From Prosapia bicincta (taxonomy: Eukaryota; Arthropoda; Insecta; Hemiptera; Cercopidae): a DNA stretch of 64,000 nt. This document shows, one piece after another, positions 44,801 through 57,438 of this stretch (position 1 is its first letter; the number at the start of each line of letters is the position of its first letter). Where the stretch lies: the NCBI GenBank assembly GCA_036971475.1, contig JBAIZL010000006.1:140524143-140588142 (forward strand), read 5' to 3'. The notes beneath the pieces were generated by a model. It searched no databases. It saw nothing but the letters and a program-made list of their open reading frames with translations, and was not told the origin of the DNA. Position numbers and translations under genes: made by a program.

Positions 44801-46937
44801 TAATCAGTGAATTCAAGATGATTACATCAAGAAACTTTAATTCTATTTAATTGAATTTCATAGTTTTCTTTTATTTCTTGATTACTTATGTCACTACGTT
44901 TTGCACGTCGTGCATTACTTTGTGATCCTCGATCCTCGATCAATATAACTGACATAGCCTTTTAAAGGCAGTTTAAAAATCAGTATTTTAACTATAAGCA
45001 ATATTAAATATTTGTACTAGAAGCCATCTACTAAAAAAACACACTCAATTTATTTTAGTAATTGATAATTTCTAAGCAAGAGCCTAGTTTTTATCTTTAA
45101 AAAAACAGTTTAGTCAAAGTCTATCACTGTAACATACATCAAATTATCATCATCCCTATATTAAGATTTTTTCAAAATAAAATTTAATACATGTAATAAT
45201 TGTCGTAAGTAATAACAGTTTATATATATATCTGAGTAGATGTTTCTGCCTTCCCTAATATTACAATATTTTCCTCAGTTGCCACATTTCGCAATAACTT
45301 CATTTTCAAAACTTAAATTGTACTTCTACAAAAGTAAGTTTAAAGTTTTGAAAATGTAGGATTACAGTTTGAAGTTTTGATAATATAAGAGTACAATTTT
45401 AAGTTTTGATAATGGAGTTGATCCAAAACACATCAATAAAGAACAATGTTTTTATGTAAGGAGAGGAAGAAGGTACTCAAATGTTTAACATTTATGAGCA
45501 TAAATTGGTCTTAGTAATTCTTTTTTTAACAAATTACACTTTTACACTTTTGCTATTACTTGCGACCAGACATTTGTTAACTAAAAATTGTTAATTGTTA
45601 ACTTACAAGTGTTGTTGTTGTTGTAAGATCTTTTTTAAATTTTAAACTGCCAATTGTAGGTTATGACAGAATTTCCGTACCCCCTCCCCATAAACAAAAC
45701 TGGTGCTATACATGTATATATGTGTGTGTTTTTTGTAAAAATGTAAGAAAATTGTATTACAATAATTATTTAAAAAATTTAATCTTATTCCCTCAAAATA
45801 TTGATGTTGAAAATCCCCTTCTTGGTAATACTGGTTTATGAAATCTCTTATAGATCATGGTTCCTTTCAGCAACTTTGCTGATGTTCTTGAAAGGCTTCA
45901 CTGATACGTTCTGGTGGAACTAATGCATCTTCAGTTTCTAAACTAACTTAAACTGTTTGTTTGAGATTAAAAAAAGTATGGCGACATTTTCAAAACTAAA
46001 GCCCCCAAAACTACACAAATTATAAATTTACTATTTATCATTTAAAAAAAAACATGTAAACAACTTCATTAAAAACTTTTTATGGTTTAGATACTTCATT
46101 GCTCATAATGTAGATAGCAAAACCCTCCAGAGTTTATCTCTCTACTCAACAGTTTCCCTTTTTTTCTACCAAAACTAAAACTCCTAAAGCACTATATCCT
46201 CCTATTTTTTTACTGTATTACTTATGTGCAGTAAAATATGAAGGAATACCCATAAAGAATACTCATACAGGATTTCTTTTATGCCTTACTCACTTCTCAA
46301 AAGTTTGTTACAGGTGCCGGTTGTAATAGATGTTCAGCTATTTACAATCACCCATTACATAGTTCATTCAAAAAATTTTTGTCTAAAGATTGGGATAATT
46401 TCTCATGTAATCAATATTTATGATTTTCATCTTGTATATGGAAAAGGACACATCGAAGTACCATAAGTTACTATGTTTTGAATAACACTGTGTCTAATGA
46501 TAAAAAAGAACACTTGAACATATAATAGTATGTTACTTGACTATACTAGCACTTATTATTTTTTTAATATTACTACAGATCAGTAACATACTAGTATATG
46601 TGTGATTGAAAACTAGTAGATCAAGTGAAGATGGTTTCAAATAATATATATGATCAATAAAAATAGAACATTATTTTTTCACTCTAAATAATGACAGATA
46701 TTTTTCTTCTCTTTCAACCCCTTTATTCACAGTTTTAAATTAAATATTTTAAATCTATTTTATTTGATACTGCATTGTTTGTAGTAAATTAGTATAGTTC
46801 AATTTTTTCCCTGGAAGTAAAAATGGATCAATTTGTTTAAATAGGCCGCTTTTTATAGAGAAATCGTCCAGTGGTTTCGGACTACCAACATAAAAAAGTA
46901 ATAAGATACTGCAAATTAACAAACATAATATTATGAC
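44801..46937. other. AT-rich stretch, no gene recognised
   Basis: Contains loosely repeated AAGTTTTGATAAT-type units (about 45305-45415). Nothing else supported. Confidence 0.5.
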
Positions 46938-47195
46938 TTAGCTCATCTGTTGTACTCTGGTATCTATGTCGTAGTTATTCTTATACTGTGAAAACTGTGT
47001 TAAAATATTATTTATAAATCTATGTAAAAGATGTCTACAATGCAAAACGTACGCAAATATAAATATAAATTTCGTTTTTGTATGTTGGTAGTACTCGGTG
47101 ACAAGTGGTCTGTGTATGTCAGGCATCTTGACTGTCATTACTACTTCTCCCACTGCTGCAGTAAACTCTACATCGCTTCTCAGCTGTGGCGTCAC
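46938..47195 (-). other. Unassigned minus-strand ORF of 85 codons
   Basis: It begins MTPQLRSDVEFTAAV and contains KMPDIHRPLVTEYYQ, with better codon character than its surroundings. It ends at the 5' edge of the LINE at 47.2 kb. I do not recognise it; it may be a lone exon or chance. Confidence 0.2.
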
Positions 47196-47244
47196 GCGGA
47201 TGCGCGTTGATGGAAGATCCTAGCAAAAGAAGGTCTAGTGTAGT

Positions 47245-49704
47245 TACAGGCCTATATCACTTACAAGCGTTTTCTGCAAACTACTGCAGCAGATGGCCAA
47301 CCGCCGTCTTGTCTGGTACTTAGAAACCAACAACCTTCTTAGCAACGAACAATGTGGTTTCAGACTAGGACGATCATCAGTTGACCAATTGCTTTTGTTA
47401 GAATCCGCTATTCAAGATGCCTTTCTCTTGCGTCAAACACTCGTTGCTGTTTTCTTTGACCTTGAGAAGGCATATGATATGGCATGGAAAAGAAGAATTC
47501 TGAACACTCTGAAATCATGGGGTATACAAGGGAATATCCTAGCATTCATCGCTAACTTTCTTTCTAACAGATCTTTTTGCGTTCGTCTTAAAGGCACATA
47601 TTCAAATAGTTACAGACAGGAGAATGGTGTACCGCAGGGCAGCGTGCTGAGCGTCACGCTATTTGCCGTTACAATAAATAGTATCACCAGTAATATACGA
47701 TCTCCGGTACACTGTTCCCTTTTTGTGGATGACTTTTGTATATATGTTGTGCCTGCTCGTAGTATGGCAACTGCGGAAAGATCTTTGCAGTTAGCAATAT
47801 ACAGATTAGAGGAATGGTCAAAAACTACAAGTTTTAAATTCTCTGCTTCGAAGACCCAATGTGTAGCATTTAGTCGTCGTAGGCAACACCAGAAGCCGAT
47901 CCTTTATCTTGATGGGATTCAGCTTCAAACCACGGATAGTGTTCGATTTTTGGGTCTTTTATTTGATAAAAGACTCTCATGGAGTCCAAATGTTCGTGAT
48001 TTGAAGGTGAGATGCAGCAAGAAATTGGATATGTCAAGAGTCTTTAGTGGTATGAAATGGGGAGCAGACAGAACTAGTATGCTTCGGTTTTATCGCGCAG
48101 TCGTTAGATTGTGCATAGATTATGGCTGTCAAGTTTACTCATCTGCACGACCTACAGTTCTGAAAACTCTTGATACCATCCACCACTCTGGACTTAGACT
48201 GGCTACTGGTGCATTTAGAACTAGCCCAATCCCTAGTCTTCTTCTCGAAGCTGGGGAACCTGCCCTTTCTAGACAACGTCAGATGCTACAAATATCTTAC
48301 GCTTCTGTTCTTCGAAGCAAACCTAGCCACCCGGCATTTGAAATAGTCTTTGATAACATGCTAAATCAAGTGTACAATACACGTCAACGTTCGACCGCTC
48401 TATTCGATATACGAACGTTAAGAATATTGTATGACCTTGAGTTGCAACTTCCCACTATGTTTGATCGACAAATGTGCTATCTACCTCCATGGATAATAAA
48501 AACGCCGCATTTCGATTTCTCATTGTCCAGTTATATAAAACACGATACTCCTGTTGTGGCCTACCACCAGGAATTTTTATCCATTTATAAATCTCACCAA
48601 CACAGTGAAATTATTTTCACTGATGGATCTAAACTGGACAATGGCGTTGGGTGTGCGTTTTATTCATCTGGATGTACCTACACGTACGGATTGCCCTCAG
48701 CTTGCAGTGTTTTCACGGCAGAACATTTTGCCATCTTAAAAGCATTAACTGATATTCGATCTTCCCACTATCTTTTGTGTTCTGATTCGAAAAGTGCTCT
48801 TCAGGCTCTTCAGGATGTTTTCTCCGTCAACCCTTTAGTTGGGGACAATTTGTGTGCTGTACACAGGCTTCAATTGGGGGGTGTGGGGGTAAAGTTCTGT
48901 TGGGTTCCTGAACACTGCGAAATACTCGGAAACACAAAAGTGGATGAAGCGGCTAAGAATGCAACACGTTTGGTGCCCATTACTGAACGAGTTATGGCAT
49001 CTGATTATGTGTGTTTTGCAAAACATTTAATGCCTGCGGCTTAGAATGACGAGTGGCATACCGTGATTCAGAATAAGCTGAGGGAAATTAAAGATATCGT
49101 CCGTCCATGGAGGTCTTCAATTCGTTCAAAACGTAGGGAGGAAGTGGTTGTTACACGCCTTCGCGTTGGCCACTCTTTTGCAACCCATGGATATTTGATG
49201 CGTCGTGAAGATCCACCAATATGCCAATACTGCGGTGATATCTTCACAATAAAACATAATTTAGTAGATTGTGTTAGTGTAAGCAATATTCGTGCCCTTT
49301 TTAATTTAAAAGGCAGTTTAAAGGTGGTGCTAAGTGACGATGCCTCGGTCATTAACCAAGTCATCGCTTTCTTGCACCACTTGAAAATATTTTTTTAAAT
49401 TTAATATTTAAAATATATTTTTTTTAATTTATACATATAATTCTATGTGTTTCTTTTATTTATTTAAATTTAATTTATTTTATGTTTTTGTTATTGTTAT
49501 TGAGATTTATTTATTGGTAAATTAAAATTTTTTTTTTTATTGTTATAGATTTATTGTTGTTTTTTTGTTATTTATTGTTATGTTGTTTTTTGTTTTGTAA
49601 TTTTTGTTGTATATAAATTTATTTGGTTTTATTTGAAATATTGCATTCCGTGTTAGATTTTGTTTGGCGATGATAGCCACAACTGGTTTTTCGCCAGGAA
49701 AAAA

Positions 49705-49705
<1 letters not shown>
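47245..49705 (+). mobile_element. I-clade-like LINE, 5'-truncated, otherwise well preserved
   Basis: Starts inside RT block 1 (YRPISLTSVF from 47245) and runs through RT, RNase H and the C-terminal zinc knuckle to an AT-rich 3' UTR. The UTR ends with an inverted repeat (TTGGCGA...TTCGCCA, about 49660-49695), followed by (TA)n in place of poly(A). Endonuclease and ORF1 are missing. Confidence 0.85.
47293..49398 (+). pseudogene. Reverse transcriptase - RNase H polyprotein with one in-frame stop
   Basis: The first 583 codons (to TAG at 49042-49044) hold the RT core: FFDLEKAYD (54-62), PQGSVLS (114-120) and the catalytic FVDD (144-147). RNase H follows with all four acidic residues (D444 in FTDGSK, E477, D498, D551). 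After the stop the same frame stays open to 49398 and carries the knuckle CQYCGDIFTIKHNLVDC, so a single nonsense mutation breaks the protein. In-frame homology extends 16 codons upstream of the ATG, so the ATG is not the natural start. The preserved motifs suggest recent loss of activity. Confidence 0.88.

Positions 49706-49758
<53 letters not shown>
49706..49758. repeat. (TA)n microsatellite at LINE 3' end
   Basis: Pure AT alternation directly after the LINE 3' UTR hairpin. Confidence 0.97.
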
Positions 49759-49760
<2 letters not shown>

Positions 49761-49769
49761 TTCTCTATA

Positions 49770-49944
49770 TTTATGCGAGTTAGCCTTCAAAGACTGATAG
49801 TATCTCCATTACCGAGCACCACTGACCAGTTGTTGTAGTAGACTGCCTCTATCTACTAGACTAGAATGCAGTCTACTACAACCCCCGGTCAGTGATGCTT
49901 GATGATGGAGATACTATCAATCTTTGAAAGTTAACTCGCATAAA
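49770..49944. repeat. Hairpin-forming inverted repeat, arms about 76 bp
   Basis: TTATGCGAGTTAG...GTAGTAGACTGC is repeated inversely as GCAGTCTACTAC...CTCGCATAA around a roughly 20-base loop near 49857. Arms agree at about four of five positions. (TA)n lies on both sides. Confidence 0.9.
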
Positions 49945-50017
49945 CACCAAGTAAGATTTTTGTTTAAGTACATATAGTGAAAGTGATAAGTGAATACAAG
50001 AAAACAGTTTTGCAAAG

Positions 50018-50018
<1 letters not shown>

Positions 50019-50077
<59 letters not shown>

Positions 50078-50120
50078 ACATATATATGTATATATGTATA
50101 CATATATATGTTTGTATATA
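50019..50120. repeat. (TA)n microsatellite with TATG variants
   Basis: A pure TA run to 50073 followed by TATGTATACATA-type variants. Confidence 0.97.
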
Positions 50121-50284
50121 TTCAACGTACGTTGAGGTAATTAAAAAAATTAACTAAATGCTTTGGGTGTGAGGATAGAAGATCAATCACAAAAATAGGA
50201 TGCCTCTGAGTTCAATTTTTATTCGTGAAATAGATAGGCGTTAGTATGAACGTTGACAGTTAATCAGTTCCAGCAAGTAAAGAG

Positions 50285-51095
50285 TGTTTTGACAAGTTCT
50301 AGAGATGGTTTCCTCTTCACAACGTGAAAATTGCCGGTGAATTGGCATCACTGGACCACGAAGCCGCCAATTCATTTCCAAGGCAATATACAAATCTTAT
50401 TTCGGAGAAAGGCTACACAGTGGATCAAGTTTTTAACCCAGAGGAGACTGGACTGTTTTGGAAAATAATGCATTCACAAACTTTCTTAGCTAAGTAGGAG
50501 AAATCTGCTCGTGGTTTAACAAAGACGAAGAAATCGTAAAAAATGAACTTGATATTAAAATCTGTCGGTGAACTGCACACTTAGGGAAATCGTTTGCTGC
50601 AGCCGTTACTGAAATTGATCCTTTTTTAGAATGGGCATTAAAATATATTCGCTGGATGGAACAAGTATTAACGTCATGTCATATAAAGAAGTGTGTAAAG
50701 AACTAGAAAAGACTCGTACACGAAATAAAATAACAAGTTTTTTTGAAATCGAATTAACATTGTTAAAAAGATTATTTCTCTAAAATTAGGTGCTAAAAAT
50801 TTAATGGATAGTGTGTAACAATAAAGAATACCTGTGTCTGTGAGTGAGAGCCTATATATTTATTAGAATTTTGGAGTTTTTAGATGAAAGGGAAAAGTAA
50901 ATAATCAATAAAAATATGTATGTAATTGTGTAGTACGTAAACATACCATACTGTATTAAAGTTGTACATTATAGCTGAATTATGTTAACATTTTTGACGT
51001 GGAACGTAACCCTCTCTTTTCCAATATACAGTTAGTTACAGTATTCGCGGTAAGTTAGAGGAACGTAACCCAAGCAAATAACGAGGGACAACACG
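50285..51095 (+). pseudogene. Tigger/pogo transposase fragment with 3' end
   Basis: About 50330-50530 reads GELASLDHEAANSF, NLISEKGYTVDQVFNPEETG, LFWKIM and, past a stop, EKSARGLTKTKK: the start of the Tigger DDE domain (the usual DETGLFW is EETGLFW here). The inverse terminal region lies at about 51000-51090 (ACAGTATTCGCGG, then AACGAGGGAC). Many stops; dead. Confidence 0.82.
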
Positions 51096-51195
51096 CTTGA
51101 CTAAAAAGTCAAGCATTTTCAATAGTTTGCTTTGGTAGCTAAATTCACAGATTAAAAATAAATTTCATTAAAACGTAATAAGAACGGTACGACTC

Positions 51196-52947
51196 TAGCC
51201 ACCGAATGTATAGGCCGAGGGGGATAAAACCCCGAAACCGGCCCATTCACCCAAAACACAAACACAGGTACCTGCTTCACGGTACACAACACCGACCATT
51301 TCCTACGCCGAAGCATCTGCTCCGGCTACCTCTGGGAAGCCGGTTCAAAGGCCATATCCTACCATTACCTCCAGCAAACCGGCGCTCCCAACCAAGCTGG
51401 TAATTCCTACACCTAATCTACCGAAACCCAACCCCGCTTCTGGTCCTAAGGCAGAGTCGTCAGCAACATCCCAGTTCCAAAAGCCAGGGTATATCCCACC
51501 CAAAAGGAATACGAGGATAGACGCCTCAAGCTTACAAAGGCCATGACGGCCAGAGCCCGGCAAACCCCAGCCAGAGCCCCGTTTGGCTCCTGCAGCCCCC
51601 GTTGACCCATCCTTGACCGCACCTACCTCGCCCACTTCTATAACATGGGAGAAACAACCTTTGAACCGCTCCTAAGTGTTATTAAATCTGCTTAGACCTG
51701 GGAAGCATTCACGGGCGGCCTGGGTCTTCCATTTGTTAAGATCTTCTCCTTCAAAGTTAATTTGTTTGCTGACAAGCTTGAGAGCACGTTACAAACAAAC
51801 GACCAACTCCCTGATGCAGCTGTTACAGCTAAAGCAGACTTAGAAACAGCCATGTTAGCCTACTACCCTACATTAGAGCCAATCAGTGACACTACAATCT
51901 CAGAGATAAAGTGGGTAATCTCATAAACAAACTTCAGGAAAGCTCTTGGACCAGACACCATCACCAACACAACGCTGAAAAACTTCACGGAAAAAGCGAT
52001 CACTTATCTCTCAAACATATACAATGCTATATTCCGGACACAACAATTCCCGGACGCTTGGAAGGAGGTCAAGATCTTGGTCTTCCCCAAACCGGGAACT
52101 GACCACAGCAAACCGATAAGACCGATAAGCTTGTTGAATACGATGGGCAAGGTATTTGAAAAAATTCTGCTGAAACGTATCAACAAGGATATCCAAACAC
52201 ACAACATACTGAGGCTAGAGCAATTTGGCTTTAGGACAAAACACTCGGTCACGCATCAGGTGATGAGAGTGGTGGAGCATGCAACCTAGTGTTTCCACCA
52301 TTACTGTTCGACTGGGGTAGTCTTCCTGGACATTGAAAAGGCCTTTGACCGGGTCTGGCACAACGGGCTGTTAATAAAAACTACGATACTATGGCTTTCC
52401 AGATGAGCTTATACACTTAGTTAGCTCATATCTGTCCAACCTTAAGTTTAGGGTTGATGTAGAATAAACTCAATCTACACTACGGACTACCGGCTGGAGT
52501 CCCTCAGGGCTCAATTATTGGAACCGTATTGTTCAACATATACATCAACGACATACCGACAACACTCAACACAAAATTGGCCATATTTGCAGATGACACC
52601 GCTATATCTGCTCAGTCATGGGAGCCACATCTAATACACTCCAATTTACAGGACTACCTTACAGTACTAGAATCATGGCTGAGCTACTGGAGAGTTTTGG
52701 TAAACGTGAATAAGTGCCAGGGTCTCCTTCTCTCCAAACATAGGACACAAAAACTCAACGCACCACTGAACCTATTAGGCGAGGACATTCACTGGGGGAA
52801 GCAGGTCAAATATCTGGGAGTCATACTCGACAGAGACCTGCCTTCGGACTTTCACATTACCAACACGTTAAAGAAAGCAACAATTAGATTAACACAACTA
52901 TGTCCTGTGTCTAACAGAATAAGCCCACTTTCACTACGGGCGACTAC

Positions 52948-53019
<72 letters not shown>

Positions 53020-53310
53020 CGCAGCATATTCATGTACCCTTCACCCATCCAAGGCCATGCAAACACTCACCCACACACAGACTCCAGTTATTCCAAAATT
53101 AGTTTTTGCGAATAATCACGTGGACACCTAGATTCCTTTCATCAAACAACACCTCCGACACTTAGCAACAATGTTCTACAAACATGCTCACGCACATACA
53201 ACATCCACACTCATTTCCTCATTGGGTAGATATGACCCCACCCCCGACACACACAGACGGCCGCTGCCCTTACTGACCGCCCAGCTCTTCCCATAAAATG
53301 AAAATATTTT
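51196..53310 (+). pseudogene. Jockey-like LINE, internally deleted and frameshifted
   Basis: 51206-51640: Pro-rich sequence in shifting frames, probably the end of the gag-like ORF1. The endonuclease is missing. From about 51770 the pre-RT and RT parts appear in changing frames: FADKLESTLQTND, RPISLLNTMGKVFEKIL, LEQFGFRTKHS, VVFLDIEKAFDRVWHNG, GVPQGS-like, then 52529 onward FNIYINDIP with FADDTAIS. After a (TA)n expansion and a TAG at 53129 the same frame continues HLATMFYKHAHAH to ...LLTAQLFP and a stop near 53296. This matches Jockey-clade ORF2, which lacks RNase H. Confidence 0.85.
52950..53015. repeat. (TA)n microsatellite inside LINE coding sequence
   Basis: About 33 TA units that keep the surrounding frame open as alternating Ile-Tyr. 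Confidence 0.97.
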
Positions 53311-53425
53311 AATATATAAATACTAATGCATTCTGCTCGACATGTGTGTTTCAGGTGACACAGGGGCACAGCCCCAGGGTCGAAGCTTAGCCCCAACGGA
53401 AGTACTAATTTGATTCAGTTTCGAG

Positions 53426-53835
53426 TAGGCAGCAGAAGAAGAGGTGCATGCCATTCCTGCCATAGAGTCACTAACAAGGTTTTTGCAAGGTAATACCTCT
53501 CCTTATTCCTTAGCATAAGGTGATCCAAGCCCCCAGGTGTCCTGCATGATCTGTCGCAGAGGTTTTCCTCGCAGGGTTTCTTTCTTGTCAGGTTTTTTCA
53601 TCCCGCTTTTAGCGCGATACTTACCGTACTGTTTCATTTCACTATGTCCTGCTTCTCCATGTAAAGAGCTTATGAGCTTCGTACATGGGCAACCAATCCT
53701 GTTTCCTTCACTCGCGGTAGGGATACTAACCGCATGCGCAAGTGAGACGAAGGTAGCTCGTTAGAGGTTGGCTGCCACAAGGCCTGGCCGGGTTTTGGGT
53801 GCCCAGACCCAGGTTAATAAAAAACAATAATTTAC
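53426..53835. repeat. Roughly 410-bp repeat, order B-A
   Basis: B (53426-53763, with CATCCCGCTTTTAGCGCGAT and CACTCGCGGTAGGGATACTA) is followed by A (53767-53832, GGCTGCCACAAGGC...AACAATAATTTA). Both recur at 63590-64000 in order A-B. More GC-rich than the flanks. No coding capacity recognised. Confidence 0.85.
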
Positions 53836-54916
53836 TTTCACAAAAACAGAAATAACTCAAGAGCTAGACAATTTTTTCAGTTCGTAAAAGCAACACACGT
53901 GTAGGCAAGAAGGTTTACTATGTTAATTCTTGTGAACAAATATAAAGCTTTTCTCTTTTCCATGTAAGTTTAAATTAAATTTAACAATTTTGACGAATAA
54001 TAAAATATTAAGAAATTTAAGATTTTAAATAAATTTTCATAAAGAGTAAAAGTATAAGATCTGGAATAGAACTGATTTATTTGACGCCATGTTTGATTTC
54101 GACACTAAATCAAAATGGCGGGCATTATATGTAAATAAAAGAAATTTAAGCACGTATCGAAATTTATGTATGATTTCAAGGAATATATTTGGGGTAATTA
54201 TTAAAGAGTTAGTTTTATTACTAACTAAATATGTTGTAGAGATTAAATTCAATTTCAGTATAAAAAATCAAGAAATTGGAAACAAAAAATAATACAAATT
54301 AAAGTTAACTTTGCTTGAGTATATGATTTTCAAATTTTATGACGGCACCATAAATGTCTGCTATAACTTATAATTGATTGGTAATTATGTATATTCTAAA
54401 ACGGTGTTCAATTCATGATTAATTTTGTTTTTCCAAACATGTGAGATTTTTGTTTTGTTTTGCGATATATCTGTTTTGTGAATGATATTTGATTTCTTTT
54501 TACGTGTTTAGTTTTATGAATTAATGTCGGTTTAGTAAAATGTCTAGATTTTAGGTTTTTATTTTGGTTCTCAAATGTGTGGGTTTTCTGAATTATTTAA
54601 AATATTCAATAAGGTTGATTACTAATTAATTATGATTCTTTGAAATGTGTTTATTTTCATGATTTAAGTGGTTAAACTATGTTTGATTTCATGTTTTTAT
54701 TTTAATTTGCATGGTGATAAATAATAAATATGCTTGTTGCATTGCTTGAACGCAAGGAGTTTAATTGTTAAAACATAACCAAATTGTTGGTTATATCCTT
54801 ATATTTGTGCTCTTGCTTCTTTCCTCTGACAAACGCGCGTTAGGCTTGCTCCTCCTAGAGATGGAATAGATTCTGGTTGGATGATGCGGTTTTGCTATAT
54901 AGTCATCTGAGATTGC
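53836..54916. other. AT-rich stretch, no gene recognised
   Basis: Stop-rich on both strands; nothing supported. Confidence 0.5.
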
Positions 54917-55257
54917 CATAAAATTAGGAAATCATATTTCATATCTCCACAACGCGCTTAGACCCAATAAATAGCGTGTTAACATTAGCTAAACCTAATT
55001 TAGAATTTTATTAACATAATATAGCTGAAACTATAGTAATCGATCGAGAAAAGTGCGACAAGAAAAGTTCTTGTTTCAATGTTATTTATTGAAGTGCACT
55101 TGGATATACAATATTTTATGTATATTGTTTTATATGTGTTGGAAAATAAATCTAGATTGTTGAGTGTTGCCCAGCAAACAGAATTTGAAATTAATTCAAT
55201 GAAATTTCTAAAAGATAGAAAGACATATTTTATGCTATTTTAGCACTTAAAAATTAC
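54917..55257 (+). repeat. 340-bp direct repeat, copy 1
   Basis: Matches 56124-56460 at roughly nine of ten positions, starting CATAAAATTAGGAAATC and ending CACTTAAAAATTA. Unclassified. Confidence 0.9.
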
Positions 55258-55599
55258 AAAAAAAAAAAAATCACTTCATATTCACACTAATTGTTAGTTC
55301 ACTTGTTAGACACGGCACTGGACGGCACATTTCACAACTAACTCTTTCAAACTAACCTGTTCTTGTTAACATTCTCAGCCCCTACTAAAGATATTTTTGG
55401 CTAACGGAAAGACAGATATTCAACCCTACTGTAATCTTTACCTTGACTCTCTGTCTTCTGTCATGTACAAGAAACCACCCTGTCTTGTATATCATAAATA
55501 ATTTGAGCAAATATATTCAAGGCCTTATTTCTCTTTACATAACTTAAACCTACTATTCTAAATTCCAATTATTTAAGTTTAACGTCTATCACAAAGCTG

Positions 55600-56110
55600 A
55601 TATTTTTATTAATGGCTGTGGTCGACACTACACTATTATTATTATTACTAAAAACTCGGAGGGACCTTATCGGTGTAGAGCACTTAGCTGCAGCCTTTGT
55701 ACTCTCTTCCCATCCCTACCATAGGACTAGCTTAGTGGATACCTACCTCTTTGCAGAAATCAAGTCCCCATCTGATGCTAAATCTTCTATTATCCTCTGG
55801 TACACATACCTGCCAGCCAAAACACTTTCTCCTTGCAGCTCCCAAAGCAGAGCACTCACAGAGTACATGGATTGGGCTTTCCTCTTGGTCCTCGTCGCAT
55901 CTCTTGCACACAGGGGAGCTAGATTTTCCAATTATGTATTGGAACCCCCTCAGATTCCCATGGCCTGTGACCAGCTCTACAGAAACTCTGAGTTGATGTC
56001 TACTTAAGGAGGGTAGTTCTTTGCTCAACAAATCTCCTGAGTAGCCCCAAAGTACCTTGGATTTGTTACACCCCAAGGTTGCATTCCATTTTTTCCTGCA
56101 CAACCTGTCT
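55600..56110 (-). pseudogene. LINE C-terminal fragment with zinc knuckle
   Basis: Minus strand, about 56103-55732: RKKWNATLGCNKSK, LVTGHGNLRGFQYIIG, the knuckle CKRCDEDQEESPIHVLCEC, then a hydrophilic tail. This is the region downstream of RNase H in I/R1-type LINEs. RT and RNase H are absent. It lies between the two 340-bp repeats. Confidence 0.75.
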
Positions 56111-56123
56111 ATATGTGCTGTGT

Positions 56124-56460
56124 CATAAAATTAGGAAATCATATTTCATATCTCCACAAAGCGTTTAGACCCAATAAATAGCGTGTTAACATTAGCTAAA
56201 CCTAATTTAGAATTTTATTAACATAATAATAGTTGAACTTATAGTAATCGCGAGAAAAGTGGGACAAGAAAAGTTCTTGTTTCAATGTTAATTATTGAAG
56301 TGCACTTGGATATACAATATTTTATGTATATTGTTTCATATGTGTTGGAAAATAAATCTAGATTGTTGAGTGTTGCCCAGCAAACAAAATTTGAAAATAA
56401 TTCAATGAAATTTCTGAAAGATAGAGACATATTTTATGCTATTTTAGCACTTAAAAATTA
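56124..56460 (+). repeat. 340-bp direct repeat, copy 2
   Basis: See 54917-55257. It continues into TTTCATAGCGATCGGATCAG and a CATA-type simple repeat (56567-56600), which resembles a SINE/LINE 3' end. Confidence 0.85.
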
Positions 56461-56600
56461 TATGTTGGAAAATTTTTTCATGTCGCCAGAAACCTTTCCA
56501 GGATTGTACTCAACAATTTTCCAAAGTTTCATAGCGATCGGATCAGTGGTTTAGTAATGCATAAGGCTCATACATACATACATACAGGTACATACAAACA

Positions 56601-57438
56601 TTCATTTATTTATTTAAAGAATATGTTTATAAGTTAAGCCAAACAACTATTCTGTATACCTTGCCACTTAAGTGAAACATTTCCCCCCCATATAAAAATA
56701 AAATTAAATCATTAAAATTATTTATTGAATAAATAATTAAAAAAAACTGTATCGATATCAATTGTCCTCCATTACAAGTTTCGAAAAATGTATTTGAACT
56801 TGAATGGATGAATGAGAGTAATTTTATTAACGTTTTGAAAATTTGATCCAGATACATATAAAAAGAGAGTAAAGTAAAAGAAGGAATTGAAAAATGGTAG
56901 CTCATTTCCTAATGCCATTGACTGAATATTTAAAGTGTCTAATTTAAAATTTTTAACGTTTTAAAACTAAAATCGTATTTTTATTGTGGTGGTTAAATAG
57001 GGGGATTACATCAGTCTAAAAAACTTTGGCGGTGTACAATGTTTGTTTGTTTGGCTTTTTATACAATAAAATGTTAGGGTTGGTTATCCGAAGTTTGGGC
57101 AACTCCACTAGAGGGGGGGGGGTTACCATGATCTTTCTTAACAATCCGGATACGTTCACGTTTTTCAAAATATTTGTCACATATACTCTTCTTTATTTTT
57201 TCCTTATGCAAGATTTACCGAAAAAGCCAGCGTGAATATACAACACATTAAATTTACTAGGCTAAATTTAAAACAAACCGTTCATGCTACCACACTCATT
57301 GGCAACGTATTAACTTATGTTAGTAATCCAAAGGAAGAATGTCGAGATGCCACAGCTAACTGGAGTGACGAATTCTTATCGCTTCGATCTGGACAACAAT
57401 AGAATCAGCTGTTTATTTAACCAGTGCGTATTTAACCT
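56601..57438. other. AT-rich stretch, no gene recognised
   Basis: Nothing supported apart from a G run at 57112-57122. Confidence 0.5.

Noticed and set aside
49876..50103. 75-codon minus-strand ORF with alternating Tyr-Ile
   Set aside because: Translation of a TA microsatellite.
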